DNA of 64,000 nucleotides from Dipteris shenzhenensis (Eukaryota > Polypodiophyta > Polypodiopsida > Gleicheniales), in the NCBI GenBank assembly GCA_047967505.1, contig CM106539.1, one strand, 5' to 3'. Shown piece after piece: positions 21,917 to 32,621 of this stretch. The position numbers were made by a program, and so were the translations under genes. Numbering within the stretch: the first letter of the stretch is position 1; every line of letters begins with the position of its first letter. The notes beneath the pieces were generated by a model. The model had not been told where the DNA came from, did not search any database, and saw only the letters and a list, made by a program, of their open reading frames with translations.

Positions 21917-23027
21917 AACAAATGCAGACCCATTTGCAAAAGAAACTTTATGTCACCTGCTCCCCCTATGTCACATGCATAGTCATTTCCAAGATGCATA
22001 CAACCTGTGTTTCCACTGTCATAAGTGGAGAACCATTCCCTATGGGGAGTAACATGGAATGAAGCACCAGAATCCAAAATCCAATCCTGGGAATGTGCAT
22101 CATCTGAAGTGGTAAGCAACTCTGCAGATAAACTAGACATGAAGAGAACATCATTGTCACTATCATGTGTGACTGCATTGATCTCCTCGATCTTCACTTT
22201 TCCTTTGTCCTCCCTTGGACTCTCTTCCTTTTGATTTGCACCCCAATTTGCATTCTTTTTCTTATCCTTTTGCTCTCTTTTCAGCTTGTAGCAATCCTTT
22301 TTGATATGGCCCTTCTTGCCACAATGGTAACACTCAATGTTCCGTGCCTTGGATTTGCTACGAGACTTCCCTCTTTCTTGGGACTTCCCCCTGTACTGTG
22401 ATCTGCCCCTTTGCACATTTAAGGTTGCATCCTGCTTGTTGCCATCCATAGACTTCTGTCTAATCTCCTCGGCCAACAAGCTACCCACAACATCATCAAA
22501 TTTCAGTACTCCACCAGGTGCAGAGTTACTGACAGCTATACGAAAGGTATTCCATGAGGATGGCAATGAACATAAGAGAAATATTGCCTTAGTCTCTCCG
22601 CATCAAAATTCATCTTCTGAGCCTAAAGTTGGCTGAAAATAATATTGAATTCATTCAAGTGAAAAGCAATGGAGACCCCTTCCTTCATCTGCAGCTCAAA
22701 CAACCTCTTCATGAGGTAAACTTTATTAGTGGCAGTTTCCTTCTCATAAATGGCACACAGTTTCTTCCACAAATCTTATGTAGTTACTACTGTGAAATAA
22801 ACTGACTCTGCAAGATGAAGTCTAATAGTAGACTTTGCTAATGCATCCAACTCATTCCAATCATCCTTAGACATATTTGCAGGCTTAGCTTCAATCCCTG
22901 CCAAGGGTTTAATGTGCTTCTTTTGAATAAGCACATCCCTTATTTATTCTTCCCACAAAGAAAAGTTTGTCCCATCAAACCTTTTAATGCTGAAAAACTC
23001 CTTTTCAGACATGGAAGAGGATGCCAT
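21913..23027 (-). pseudogene. Copia gag and protease, with stops and a frame change
   Basis: The start ATG at 23027 is followed by 'FDGTNFSLWEE', typical of copia gag, then a TAA. A further TAA (about 22780) and a TAG (about 22622) interrupt gag. From 22566 the frame is open: basic region, zinc knuckle 'CYHCGKKGHIKKDC' with all four ligands, then the aspartic protease active site 'WILDSGASFHVT'. A one-base frame change near 21955 separates it from the pre-integrase region. Gag packages RNA and forms particles; the protease matures the polyprotein. As written, neither could be made full length. Confidence 0.9.
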
Positions 23028-24466
23028 GATGCAAATGAAACAAAATCCCAAATGCTAGTGCCTGTAAGAGAGAATCACACCAAATACCTGGTGCACCCAA
23101 ATGTGTATGCCACAATAGACTGAAATATCACCAAAACTCAAAGCTCAAAGCATCTGACTCATGTGCATATACTATGCATCCATATGAGCAAATCTAGCCC
23201 AAAAGAAAATGCCAAGTGCAATGGCAATCCAAAATGCCAATAAGTGCCAAATGACTCAAGCATAAACACCGTCCACTGGCATATGCATTAATAATATCTC
23301 ATCCAAGAGAGCATAGCACTATCAGTGCATCACCTGCAATGTGTCAAAGCTGTCCCTCAGCATAAGATAGCATCCATGTGCAAAGCGTCCATAAAAATAG
23401 CATCCCACAAGACAATTTGGGCCTATCAACACATCCAATAAGGACCGTAATGCATCCAAATGGCCTATAAATCATCCATTGCAACCCAATGCATACCACG
23501 AATGAGCGCACATTGCTTAAACTGCAACCAGAGTGATCTGCATAAGGTATGCTCAAGAAATCATAGTCCCACGGTAATGAGCGCTACTGAAAATGGAACC
23601 TGAGATGCCTCAAAACATGGGTGCCATTGCATAATCGGACTTAGCAAGAAAATTTGCAAATATCTCTCTTTTGCCAGAACTCCAAAATCCCAATCGATGA
23701 GTGAGAAATGGGAGTCAACACTTATCCACTGCCATGTGGCATAAATCTAAGGTTTCAAAACCTTAGAATGAAAAATGCATAACAGAGAGACGAAATCAAA
23801 TACACAGAGATCTATAACTCTGAAAATCCTCCACCGAATCATGCAAGAACTGATAGGTAGGGGTTTTTGGGCATCCGGAATGCAATGGGACAGACGGTTT
23901 TGGAAACCGTGGTCTCAATCACTGGGTCCAACACATGGACTGAAAAACGTTTGTGGAAATAGAGCTGTTTGTAAACTCCACTGGAGTGTGAATGATGAGC
24001 AACATAGAAGTTTTAGGACCTCCTGAGTCCACCGGAACTGACAGATCTGCAAATGGTTGCTCCAAACTTGAGTTCCAATACCTAGGCAAAAACCGCAGAA
24101 ACTGACACAGTGAGTTTGAAATCCAATGAAATGATCCCAGATTCAAGAATGAAGGTGTTTCCAGGCTCTTGAAGTAATGTGGACACCAAAAGAAAGCAAT
24201 AGTTGCCTCTACAAGTCAATATGGAGTCTCTGTCATCGAATGGAACAGGGAAAAGCTCAAAAAACGACTTTTTCTTTGAAAACTCTTAACAAGCTCTCAA
24301 AAAACCACTTCACAAAGCCAAAGTGACTTTTCCAAAGGTTCCTCCAAGATCTTTACACACTCGGATGCAAGTAAAGTCACCCACAAAGCTTCCCATAGAG
24401 CTTCTCCTTCCTCCCACAGAGCTGCTGAGCTTCAAGCATTCACGCACGCTCAGCTAGATCACCCGG
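23028..24466 (-). other. Untranslated leader of the copia element
   Basis: About 1.4 kb between gag and the primer-binding site with no conserved ORF. It probably carries packaging and translation-control sequences, but none can be named from sequence. Confidence 0.6.
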
Positions 24467-24478
24467 GCTCTGATACCA
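24467..24478 (-). other. Primer-binding site (tRNA-iMet type)
   Basis: On the minus strand 'tggtatcagagc', complementary to the 3' end of plant initiator tRNA-Met, lies two bases inside the 5' LTR. It is a primer site, not a tRNA gene. Confidence 0.9.
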
Positions 24479-24480
24479 GT

Positions 24481-24650
24481 TGAGAGTGCTCTCAACGGAA
24501 GCAAGAACGGAAGAGGGAGAGAGAGAGACATAGAGCCACACAAGTTTGGTGGGTGCAGAACCACCCTAATCTTTTTTTTCATTCATTTATATATGTGTTT
24601 GAGTATTGTACATAACTGGAGTAAAGGCACAGTGACCTTTAGCCCCCACA
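24481..24650 (-). promoter_or_regulatory. 5' LTR (promoter) of the complete copia element
   Basis: A 170-bp LTR with TG/CA ends, carrying 'acatatataaat' as a likely TATA box on the minus strand. It is flanked outside by the target duplication 'tgtat' at 24651-24655. It differs from the 3' LTR at about five positions by eye. Confidence 0.95.
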
Positions 24651-24879
24651 TGTATTAGTGCAATGCACATATGATAACACGTGATGTGATGTTGATATGA
24701 ATCCCCAACACCTTCCCTTAAGACCTTCCCTCAAGATGATGATTATGGGGAATCAAAGAAGGACTAAACATTACATTCCATCACACCCCTTCAATGGGAA
24801 TGTACTTCCTCTGAGAGCTTGTCAGTGTTTCTCAAAAATCTCTTTTCCGTGTGGTTTGGTAAAGATACTACAACATTCT

Positions 24880-26115
24880 CTTTGTTGGCACAATGCTACA
24901 ATGTGATGTCACTAAGTAATGCTCTTTATCTGATGAGTGCTCTCTGACATCGATGTGCTATGTCCTAGAGTGATATACTGGATCCTTGGATTATGCTTGA
25001 GCCTATGCGTGAGCCAATCGATCATCATAGTATCTTGTTATTGGCTTTGACTTATCAAAATAATCTATTTCCAACAATAGTCTTCTAAGCCACATAGCCT
25101 CACATGCACTTGCTATGTGTGCCCTATATTCAACTTCAGTTCAAGACAAAGAAACAGTTGGATGTTTTTTTGACATCCATGATATAGCACCTTGACCAAG
25201 GTAAAGTGCATATCCTTGTGTGGATCTCCTAGTCTCATTATCTCCTGCATAGTCTCACTCTCACAATATCCATGCAACCTTGGATGACTTCCTATGTATT
25301 CGATTCCAAACTGTCCTGTACCTCTAATGTATCTCAAGCCTCTCTTGGCTACATTCCAGCGAGACTGTTTTGATTTGCATAAACTATGAGCTAGTAAGCG
25401 TACTGCATAGCAAATATCTGGCCTCATGATAGTCAAATATATAATGGATTCAATGGCTATCAATAGTACTTGTCATTAACTATAGGATTTTCTAGATTTT
25501 TGGTGTTTCAAATGAGTCTGCTACATGGGAATGACTACAATCTTGCAATCTTCCATATGAAACTTCTTTAGGAGACTATCCACATATTTCTACTGGCTCA
25601 TAAAGGTACTATCTGAGTCTCTCTAGAACTCATTCCCAAGACAAATGTTCATAAGTCCAAGACCTTTTATGTCAAACTCTACAAATAATTTTTGGTCTAG
25701 CTTCCTGCCATAATCAAACCATCTACATTCAAAAGTTCAATGGTTATGTCTTCCCCTTGAACCTTGTAGTAGAGAGTATGATTTGCATTGGATTTCATGT
25801 ATCCTAGATTAGCAAAATACTTGTCGATTCTACGGTTCCAACTTTTGGGTGCTTGCTTCAATCCATAGAGACTTTTCTTGAGATGGAAAACTTGATCCTT
25901 GTTGTTCAACATACCCTGATGGTTGTTGTATGTATACCTCTTCCTCTAGGTAACCATTGAAAAAAGCATTTTTTACATCTAGTTTGTACACATTCCATTT
26001 GGTGAGTGTGGCTAGTGATATTAAAAATCTCTTGAAATCCATCCCTGAGGAGCATGTCTCATCATAATCTTGACCATCATTAGGGGAGAATCGGGGTCTC
26101 AAAAGGGCCTCCAAT
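24880..26115 (-). pseudogene. Copia RT and RNase H relic of the older element
   Basis: Minus-strand fragments in copia order: 'KWNVYKLDVKNAFFNGYLEE' (26 kb), 'LKKSLYGLKQAPKSW' (25.88 kb), a decayed active-site region reading 'LLNVDGLIM' where 'YVDD' is expected, then 'IESIIYLTIMRPDICYAV' and 'RYIRGTGQFGIEY' (25.4 kb) and RNase H remnants. Multiple frame changes and stops occur. It is cut off at its N-terminal side near 26115. Its LTR, split by the younger element, follows at 24710. Confidence 0.85.
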
Positions 26116-26337
26116 TAGTGTTTCCTAATTTTAAGGGATTAGAGAGTGATTTGAGGTGTACCAATGAAAGTGCTAGAAGGTGTGGGGCAATGATATGTTG
26201 AAGTGGAGGGTGGGCAGGCCTGCAGAGAGCCCCTATTGGTTGCTCCCCTTACACTAGGGACAACCCAAACCATCCCATGAATTTTCCCTCTTCCCCCTCT
26301 TTCACTGCTCCCTCTTGCTCTGGCTTGCTTGCTACAG

Positions 26338-26339
<2 letters not shown>

Positions 26340-26401
<62 letters not shown>
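26340..26401 (+). repeat. (CT)31 microsatellite
   Basis: About 62 bases of uninterrupted CT, one of the longest simple repeats in the window, directly followed by a 45-bp tandem repeat that is also pyrimidine-rich. 26116-26339 shows no recognisable feature. Confidence 0.95.
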
Positions 26402-26403
<2 letters not shown>

Positions 26404-26620
26404 CTCTCCCTCTCCTGTGCCTCTGTTGGAGTTGCTTCATCCCTCTCCTTCTCCCTCTCCTGTGCCTCTATTGCTGCTGCTCTGTCCCTCTCCTTCTCCC
26501 TCTTTTGTGCCTCTTTTGGAGCTGCTCTATCCCTCTCCTTTTCCCTCTCTTATGCCTCTATTGCTACTACTCTGTCCCTCTCCTTCTCCCTCTTTTGTGC
26601 TTCTATTGGAGCTGCATTGC
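26402..26620 (+). repeat. 45-bp tandem repeat, about five units
   Basis: Units begin 'ccctctcctt(c/t)tccctct' and continue '(t/c)(t/c)tgtgcctct', then alternate endings 'attgctgctgctctgt' and 'ttggagctgctctat'. There is one 39-bp unit at 26402-26440, then four 45-bp units starting at 26441, 26486, 26531 and 26576. The ending type alternates, so the array may have grown as 90-bp dimers. The period is a multiple of three and the frame is open, so it could encode a repeat such as 'LSFSL(F/S)CASI', but there is no evidence that it is translated. Confidence 0.9.
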
Positions 26621-26663
26621 CCTGTGTAGGATTCCCATTCTTGCTGTTACAACCTCTACAAGC

Positions 26664-27951
26664 ATGGTTAGGAGCAAGGCTACAAGACCACACAATGCTG
26701 TGACCTCTTTTGTCTTCCACGACACCAAAAATGCATTGGATGAGTGGATCCCTTAGACCTACAGCTTAAATGACTAGATAGTGATGAAAGGATTGGCCAA
26801 AGGTCAACATAAGCTTCCCAAGAGCAAGAGAGGTGACATCTTGCATGAGTGGAAGGGGCGCATCTTGAAGTTCAAGTTTGGGAAGAAAGGATGGCTCGCA
26901 AAAGTGCAACATGTTTACATGGGAAAAGATATGTAGCTTCCATGATCATTCAATCAATCTAGGATACCATCACACTGTGAGCCTTTCTATCTATGTACCT
27001 TTTCCACCTGTAACTATAATGGGTCCATTTGGAAATTTTGTGTTTGGTTTCTAAGAGCTCTTATTCATGGTGGAAGATGTTTTTCCTTCGGACTTCGAGG
27101 AGTGGGAATCAGTTGAATCATTCATAGGCAAGTTCACTGCGATTCATGAGGATTTAGGTAAGCAAATGCATGCTGGGGAGAAGTTGGCCTCCTTGCAAAT
27201 GAATAATGTGTATTGGTATAATGCAACATACATCAATCCAACAACATCATCAAGCTATGGCCGTCTGCAAACCATTGCACCACCACAACTTCAAGACATG
27301 GATTGCAAAAATGTGGACTCGAGGACATTGCAATTGTACAAGGACAAGATTGCAAAGGATGTGGGCATGGCCATGAAGTTTACATTTGGAATCAAATGGG
27401 CAAGGTTATCTTGGTTTATGCCTCTACACATTTTTGCTTCTTTATTTCAAAATATACATATGCATAGAACAAAAACTATGCGGTCTTCCAAGTGTGTAGA
27501 TGAAAATGCTCTTGAAGATTTACTTGGGATGAATTGGGGAACCAAGTCAAGAAACCAAAAGGGATATGTGTTTCAATGTCATGCATGTAAAGACAATGTG
27601 GTTATTAGATACCATTTGTCATGCCAAAAGTTGTATTTAGCTTTTCAGTATAGGCGCTAGAAGAAAACAAATGGCCGGTGGCTTCGCCTAGACTCTAATG
27701 ATGAAGACAATACATGGGTAAGTTTGTCTATTAATGTTGAAGAGGGAGATGTTAAGAATGTGAATGTCACATCGCAATGGACTCTAAGGGATGTGCGAGA
27801 ACACCTATTGGTCATGGAGGACAGCATGTCAGAGTCCCTCTACTTTACCTTAAATGGTGGTAAGATCAACTGCCATGTGGAGAAGTGCATGCATAGTGCC
27901 GATTTCATTCCTCTTGCAACTTTGAAGATTGTTAACAATGTGTTTGACTAG
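26664..27951 (+). pseudogene. Unrecognised protein gene, ORF-A, probably decayed
   Basis: It begins at ATG 26664 ('MVRSKATRPHNAVTSFVF'), runs into a TAG near 26755 and further stops. Then a long frame, 27067-27951, is broken only by one TAG near 27658. That frame has 'MVEDVFPSDFEEWESVES', a middle with 'YKDKIAKDVGMAMKFTFG', 'FQCHACKDNVVIRYHLSC' (a C-x2-C...H...C cluster that could bind zinc), 'KTNGRWLRLDSNDEDNTW', and a C-terminal half rich in acidic residues ending 'LATLKIVNNVFD'. 26935-27060 could be an intron ('gtagct' ... 'ctaag'), but no splice model gives one clean frame. I do not recognise the family. Its neighbour ORF-B has the same orientation and similar preservation, so the two may belong to one element or locus. 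Confidence 0.4.
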
Positions 27952-28109
27952 TGCAGCATTTAATTTTTTATCTGTCAAATCCTAGTTATTGCTTCAAAAG
28001 ATGGACAATTAAATTAAAATATTATTTCTTTTAATGTTTTCTCCTTTTAGTTCATGGTAAATGCTTTTCAAAAAATTTGGGGATTTTATGATTAATTTTA
28101 ATTTTTAGG

Positions 28110-28125
28110 GTTTTGATATATATTA
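28110..28125 (+). promoter_or_regulatory. Possible TATA region before ORF-B
   Basis: 'tgatatatattaagg' lies about 115 bases before the ATG at 28231, followed by a leader free of long ORFs. Position and composition fit a plant core promoter; there is no further support. Confidence 0.3.
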
Positions 28126-28230
28126 AGGGGTAAGAGCTCTTTTTACATCACATTCTCACTTTCACATTTAGAGAGCCATAGAAACTCCCAGCCTCAAAAG
28201 TTACTCCCTCCATCAGCTCTGCTATTTGCC

Positions 28231-29716
28231 ATGGATTTAGCTAGATCTGTGTTCCATGACTTCATCTCACGACCTACATTTGCAGATCGTGAGGAAGAGC
28301 TATTTTTAGTGTTTGATAGGACTTTAGATGTCCTAGGCACATATATGTGAGCCAACGATGACTTCTCAGATCTTATCCTTTACATGCAAGATAATTTCTC
28401 AAATTTTACTTACACACTTGACCACTCTTCAAAGAACTGGGTTCCCATAGATTACATAAAGTATCTATTCGTAGAGGAACCCAAGTTTGTAAAGCGCTTG
28501 GCTCGCTTTTGTGACAACCTTACAAATGAAGGGTTTAGGACAATCAAAGTTCAAGACATCCTAGATGCGGGGATCACAGGAAATACAGGCACCAAATTCC
28601 TTTCATGGGAGATGACATTCATCTTCCTTCTTCAAGAACGAAATTTAGAGGAAGAAGCCTCATCATCTAGCATCCCCTTTAGTAGAGCTACTAATTTGGT
28701 TGTCCCTAGACTAGACTCAGACATGTACATGGAAGAGAGTCTTGATGATGCAACAGAGGAGATGGAAGCAGCTCAAGCATTGAGCCTACTTCAAGAGCCC
28801 CCAATAGAGCAAAAATTTGCATCGGAGACTGCTGACCCAGAATCAAAATTATGGTCCTTGTCCCCCCTCATCATTGATGAAGAAGAGTATGTATTCCTCC
28901 ATGACATAGAGGTTCCTTTTGGACTACGAGAGGATGAGGCACTTGGAGTCCTATCAGGGTTCGATGTTGACACAAGTGTCAAAGATCTTGGGGTTTTAGG
29001 TTTCAAAGACCAGACAATGAAAGACTTTCTCCTGACGATGTTGGTTTCAATGAGGGATGCAGACATGTCCATATACGATGCACAACCCTCTCATGCAGAA
29101 GCTTCCACCTTCAACACAGGTGAGGAGAAAGTGTCCATCTCCCAAATGGAACATCACACATCACCTGGTTCCATCAACATTGCAAATGAGGAAGGGATAG
29201 AAGCCGACGATACTGTAGTGGTAAGTTCGAACAATATTTTTTATTTTGATGTTCTTTCAGTATAATTTGTTTTGTCCGTCTTCTAATGTTTGTTGAATTG
29301 TTGCAAGACGCGTTTGAGCTTGATGAATTCTCATCTCGACGAGGTAATGGGTGAGATCATTCTTTGGCCCATTACCTTGGCAAAGTCACAGAGCATATCG
29401 TGGTCTTTCACAACAAATTTTCTCCTCGAGGTCCTTTGGAGCTGTTGAAGTGCAAGGCATTGTCACGCACTATCGGATACTCCAACATTACTCAGAATGC
29501 CAAAAAAGTCATTTTGGTACATTGCCTGGCTATATCAATGCCTTTGGATCAAACATTCATGGCAGGGCATTGACGGCAATGGCTATGTCTTTTGCAGCAA
29601 GAGAGGAGGATGTTAGTGTTATTGCGACTAGATTTATATCTAGGAATCCACTAGGGGATTCAAAGGCCCCTATTCTCGATGTACTCAAACTAGCCAAGAA
29701 GAAAGATAGCCTGTGA
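28231..29716 (+). CDS. Unrecognised acidic protein, ORF-B, possibly decayed
   Basis: ATG 28231 opens 'MDLARSVFHDFISRPTFA'. A single TGA interrupts at about 28350, after which about 290 codons are open to 29265. The middle is strongly acidic ('EESLDDATEEMEAAQALSLL', 'IIDEEEYVFLHDIEVPFG'). A good donor ('gtggtaagt') at about 29220 and an acceptor ('gttgcaag') at about 29308 suggest an 85-90-base intron. Downstream frames include 'GKVTEHIVVFHNKFSPRGPL' and 'MSFAAREEDVSVIATRFI', ending in 'LAKKKDSL' at 29716, with at least one frame change. No domain is recognised. The acidic, low-cysteine character suggests a soluble protein. It may be a recently broken gene or a transposon-borne ORF. Confidence 0.45.
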
Positions 29717-30293
29717 GGCCTTTTGTATATATAAACATATATTTAAATGGATATTTCAATGGATACATGACTACATGTCTTTATTATTTGTTTTGAGTTA
29801 TCATTGCTCGTCTCATCAATTCCATTGTATTTTGTTTAAGTCATTGATGATATATTTTCTCCATCATTTTAATTGTGTTAATTTGATGCATTTCTAGCCA
29901 ATTTAGTATCATTTCCACCAATTCTGGGAATCAAAAGTTCATTTCTATCAAATCCTAAAGGAATTTCACTCTCGCATAGAAGGGACTTGCTAGAATGCCC
30001 AAATTCATGCTCTGGCAGGTCTTGGGCTTTCTAGGGTGTTGGCAACATCCTGGACACTTTTCCCTTTTGCGCGACGGTGAAATTCCTTCAAGATTTGGTA
30101 TAACTCAAAAGTTAGATTAAAATGATCAGTTACTTCAGTCATAGAAATGGAGAATACACAATAATGCGATAGTGTAGAGAATGTGGATATATTTTATTAA
30201 AAAGGATTGGCCCTTGGGCCTTAGATACAAGATAGTGCCTTCAAGGGCAGGGGGTGGTATAAGTCCTACGAGCAGGCTACCACCAAGAGAGGG
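29717..30293. other. Unassigned stretch
   Basis: No gene or repeat was recognised. Confidence 0.45.
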
Positions 30294-30826
30294 GGTCTCG
30301 CCATGGTCTATGCAGTAAAATGAAGTTTAGGCACTATATGTTAGCTAGCAAGTTTGTCTTCTTCATGGACCATCAAGCATTGCTATACTTGCTATACTTG
30401 GTCTCGCCATGGTCTATGCAGTAACACGAAGTTTAGGCTCTACTTGTTAGCGAACAAGTTTGTCTTCTTCGTGGACCATCAAGCGTTGCCATACTTGGTC
30501 AACAAACCTTGCATAACGGGAGCAAACTAAAAAGATACTCCAAACCACTCACTCTCTCCACCCTTTGAGCTATGCATAGAGAAAAAGAACTCAAGGCAAA
30601 AGTGGTCAAGATGAAGCGCTAGGCCATCGAGGATGCCAAAATTTGTAATGCTAAATCCGACAGTGTAGACAAATGACCTTGCTTAAGGCAACAATTGAGC
30701 AGATGCAACTAATGGATGAGCTAATAGTAGAACTAGCGAAGCTTCTTTTTCAGCTACAGGTACCGTACATGCACATCAAGGGACTCATGGAACGAGGAGA
30801 GAGCCACAACTTCATCTCCCGAGAGG
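30294..30826 (+). mobile_element. Ty3/gypsy RNase H fragment with a 106-bp tandem duplication
   Basis: The plus strand reads 'LAMVYAV', 'KFRHYMLASKFVFFMDHQAL', the gypsy RNase H segment around 'HYLLGNKF...TDHQAL'. The whole segment is repeated: 'ggtctcgccatggtctatgc' starts at 30294 and again at 30400. The second unit reads on to 'YLVNKPC', as expected for gypsy. Further right (to 30826) there are decayed remnants, including 'MERGESHNFISREV', the site where the second copia element starts. Confidence 0.7.
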
Positions 30827-31175
30827 TGTGAAGATAGTGGGAGAGGAGGGAGTCTCACTTGCAGCTTTCTCACATACACAATGGGGGAATACACACAAAT
30901 GTGGAGGTTGAAAATAGTTTTCCTCTTCTTACTTGTGAAAGTCAAAAGAACTTTGGTACAAAGAAATAGAAGAAACCTATATGTGGGTCTCAAACCAAAC
31001 TCAGCTAACTAAGGTGGCACACTAACTGAGCCACAAACTAGAGTACATAAGGATAGCTATCATCCAGCTATTATTCATGGGCAGTGTACCAACCAGATTT
31101 GCAGCTAACAAGTCAGTGACATAAATGCACAATGGTCACCTTGGCATATCACGAGTGGAGCTCGATATCTCAACA
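30827..31175 (-). repeat. 3' LTR of the second copia element
   Basis: 349 bp with minus-strand ends 'tgttgagata' and 'tatcttcaca'. It is preceded on the minus strand by the polypurine tract 'gcttgagggggag' (31176-31188). Its inner 268 bp match 36578-36848. Confidence 0.9.
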
Positions 31176-31327
31176 CTCCCCCTCAAGCTCAATCCCAATT
31201 CCTGCACACCAAGCAGGTCTCTAAACTTGTGCAGCTTCTCTGCGCCCAATGCCTTCATGAATATGTCAGCTACCTGATCCTTTGTGCTGACATAAACTAG
31301 ATCAATAAGACCTAGTAAAACATTCTC

Positions 31328-32621
31328 CTACACATAGTGATAATGCACCTCAATGTGCTTTGTTCTAGCATGATAGACTGGGTTATTTGCCAAGTGTATA
31401 CTGCTCATGTTGTCACAATAAATGACAATTGGCCCATCTGTAGACTGATGCATATCATAAAGTAGCTTATGCAACCAAGCTACCTCACATGCAGCCATTG
31501 CTACACCCCTGCACTCAGCCTCTATGCTTGACAAGGCAACTGTAGGCTGTTTCTTGCTGCTCCAAGTGACTGCAGCACTCCCAAAAGAGAAGACATATCC
31601 ACTGGTAGATTGTTTATCAGAAATACTACCAGCCCAATCAGCATCCGTGTATCCATGCAACTGTATCTAAACCCCAATCTCATAAAATAGTTCGTACTGC
31701 AATGTGGACTTCACATACTTGAGTATGTGTCTAGCCGCATCCAAATGCGGTTTCCTTGGAGCCTGCATAAACTGACTTACCAATCCAACAACATAGCTCA
31801 AATTTGGCCTAGTAATAGTCATATAAATCAAACTTCCTACTATGCGTCTGTACATAGTAGGGTCTTCCAGAAGCTCACCTGCATCTGTGCTCAGCTTCAC
31901 ATTTTGCTCCAAAGGGACTGAAATAGGCTTACAGCCTATCATCCCATATTTGGATAGCATGTCCAATCCATACTACCTCTGCAAGAGCCATATCCCACTT
32001 GGTGATCTAATCACCTCAATGCCCAAGAAATAACGCAGCTCTCCCAAATCCTTCATCTCAAACTTCTGCTTCAATAGCATTTTCACATGAAGGATATCTT
32101 CATTACTATCACCTATGATGATCAAATCATCAACATAAATGACAAGCAGCATAATACCTTTCTCTGTTTTTCTCACATAAAGTGAGAAATCTGCCTTGGA
32201 AATCTGAAAGCCAATAGTGACAAGATACTCTCCTATCTTGTCAGACCATGCTCTAGGTGCTTGCTTCAAGCCATATAAGGCTTTCTTCAACCTGTAAATA
32301 AACTCAGGATGAACAGCATGAACATAACCTGGTGGCTGCTCCATAAAGATCTCTTCTTGCAAATCACCATGCAAGAAGGCATTCTTTACATCCATCTGAT
32401 GTAAAGACCATCCCTTTGATGCAGCCATAGCAATGACTGCTCTTACGGTTGCCATCCTTGCAGCCGGACTGAATGTTTCTTCATAATCAATGCCATATGT
32501 TTGTGCATACCCCTTGACAACTAATCTTGCCTTGTATCTGTTCACAAAACCATCTGCATTGTGCTTCACCTTATAAACCCACTTGTAGCCAATTGCATTC
32601 TTGTCTTTAGGCAAAGGCACA
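31328..32621 (-). pseudogene. Copia RT and RNase H, second element
   Basis: Minus-strand frames give RT boxes 'NAIGYKWVYKVK', 'RYKARLVVKGYAQTYGIDY', 'MDVKNAFLHGDLQEEI', 'KKALYGLKQAPRAW' and the active site 'VIYVDDLIII'. Then come the connection and RNase H with 'MHGYTDADWAGS', 'KQSTSGYVFSFG', 'ALSSIEAECRG' and 'TKHIEVHYHYV'. A stop near 31970 and another near 31665 split it into three frames. The RT is cut upstream by the CACTA insertion; the preceding RT segment ('FEQAMGKEKWKKAMDEEMDG') resumes at about 33225-33330. Catalytic residues are all present in this copy, so decay is through stops and insertion, not loss of active sites. Confidence 0.9.

Larger units (their letters stand above)
18752..24650 (-). 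mobile_element. Complete Ty1/copia retrotransposon
   Basis: A 5.9-kb element with 170-bp LTRs at both ends (TG...CA on the minus strand), a 5-bp target duplication 'tgtat' (18747-18751 and 24651-24655), a tRNA-iMet-type primer-binding site, a polypurine tract, and gag, protease, integrase, reverse transcriptase and RNase H in the copia order. The LTRs differ at about five of 170 positions by eye, implying a fairly recent insertion. Several stops and one frame change in the coding region make it non-autonomous now. About 1.4 kb of leader lies between the primer-binding site and gag, longer than usual for copia. Confidence 0.95.
18665..26115 (-). mobile_element. Older copia relic split by a nested copia insertion
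   Basis: On the minus strand, decayed copia pol (26115 down to 24880) is followed by a polypurine tract and an LTR start ('tgttggggattc', beginning at 24710). That LTR is interrupted at 24655/18747 by the complete younger element and resumes from 18751 leftwards. The left end near 18665 is only a guess from a CA-like end. Both elements have the same orientation. The nesting fixes the relative age: this one was in place first. Confidence 0.65.

Noticed and set aside
22337-22636. Plus-strand open frames across the copia gag and RT (for example 20181-20369)
   Set aside because: They are shadows of the minus-strand copia coding region.
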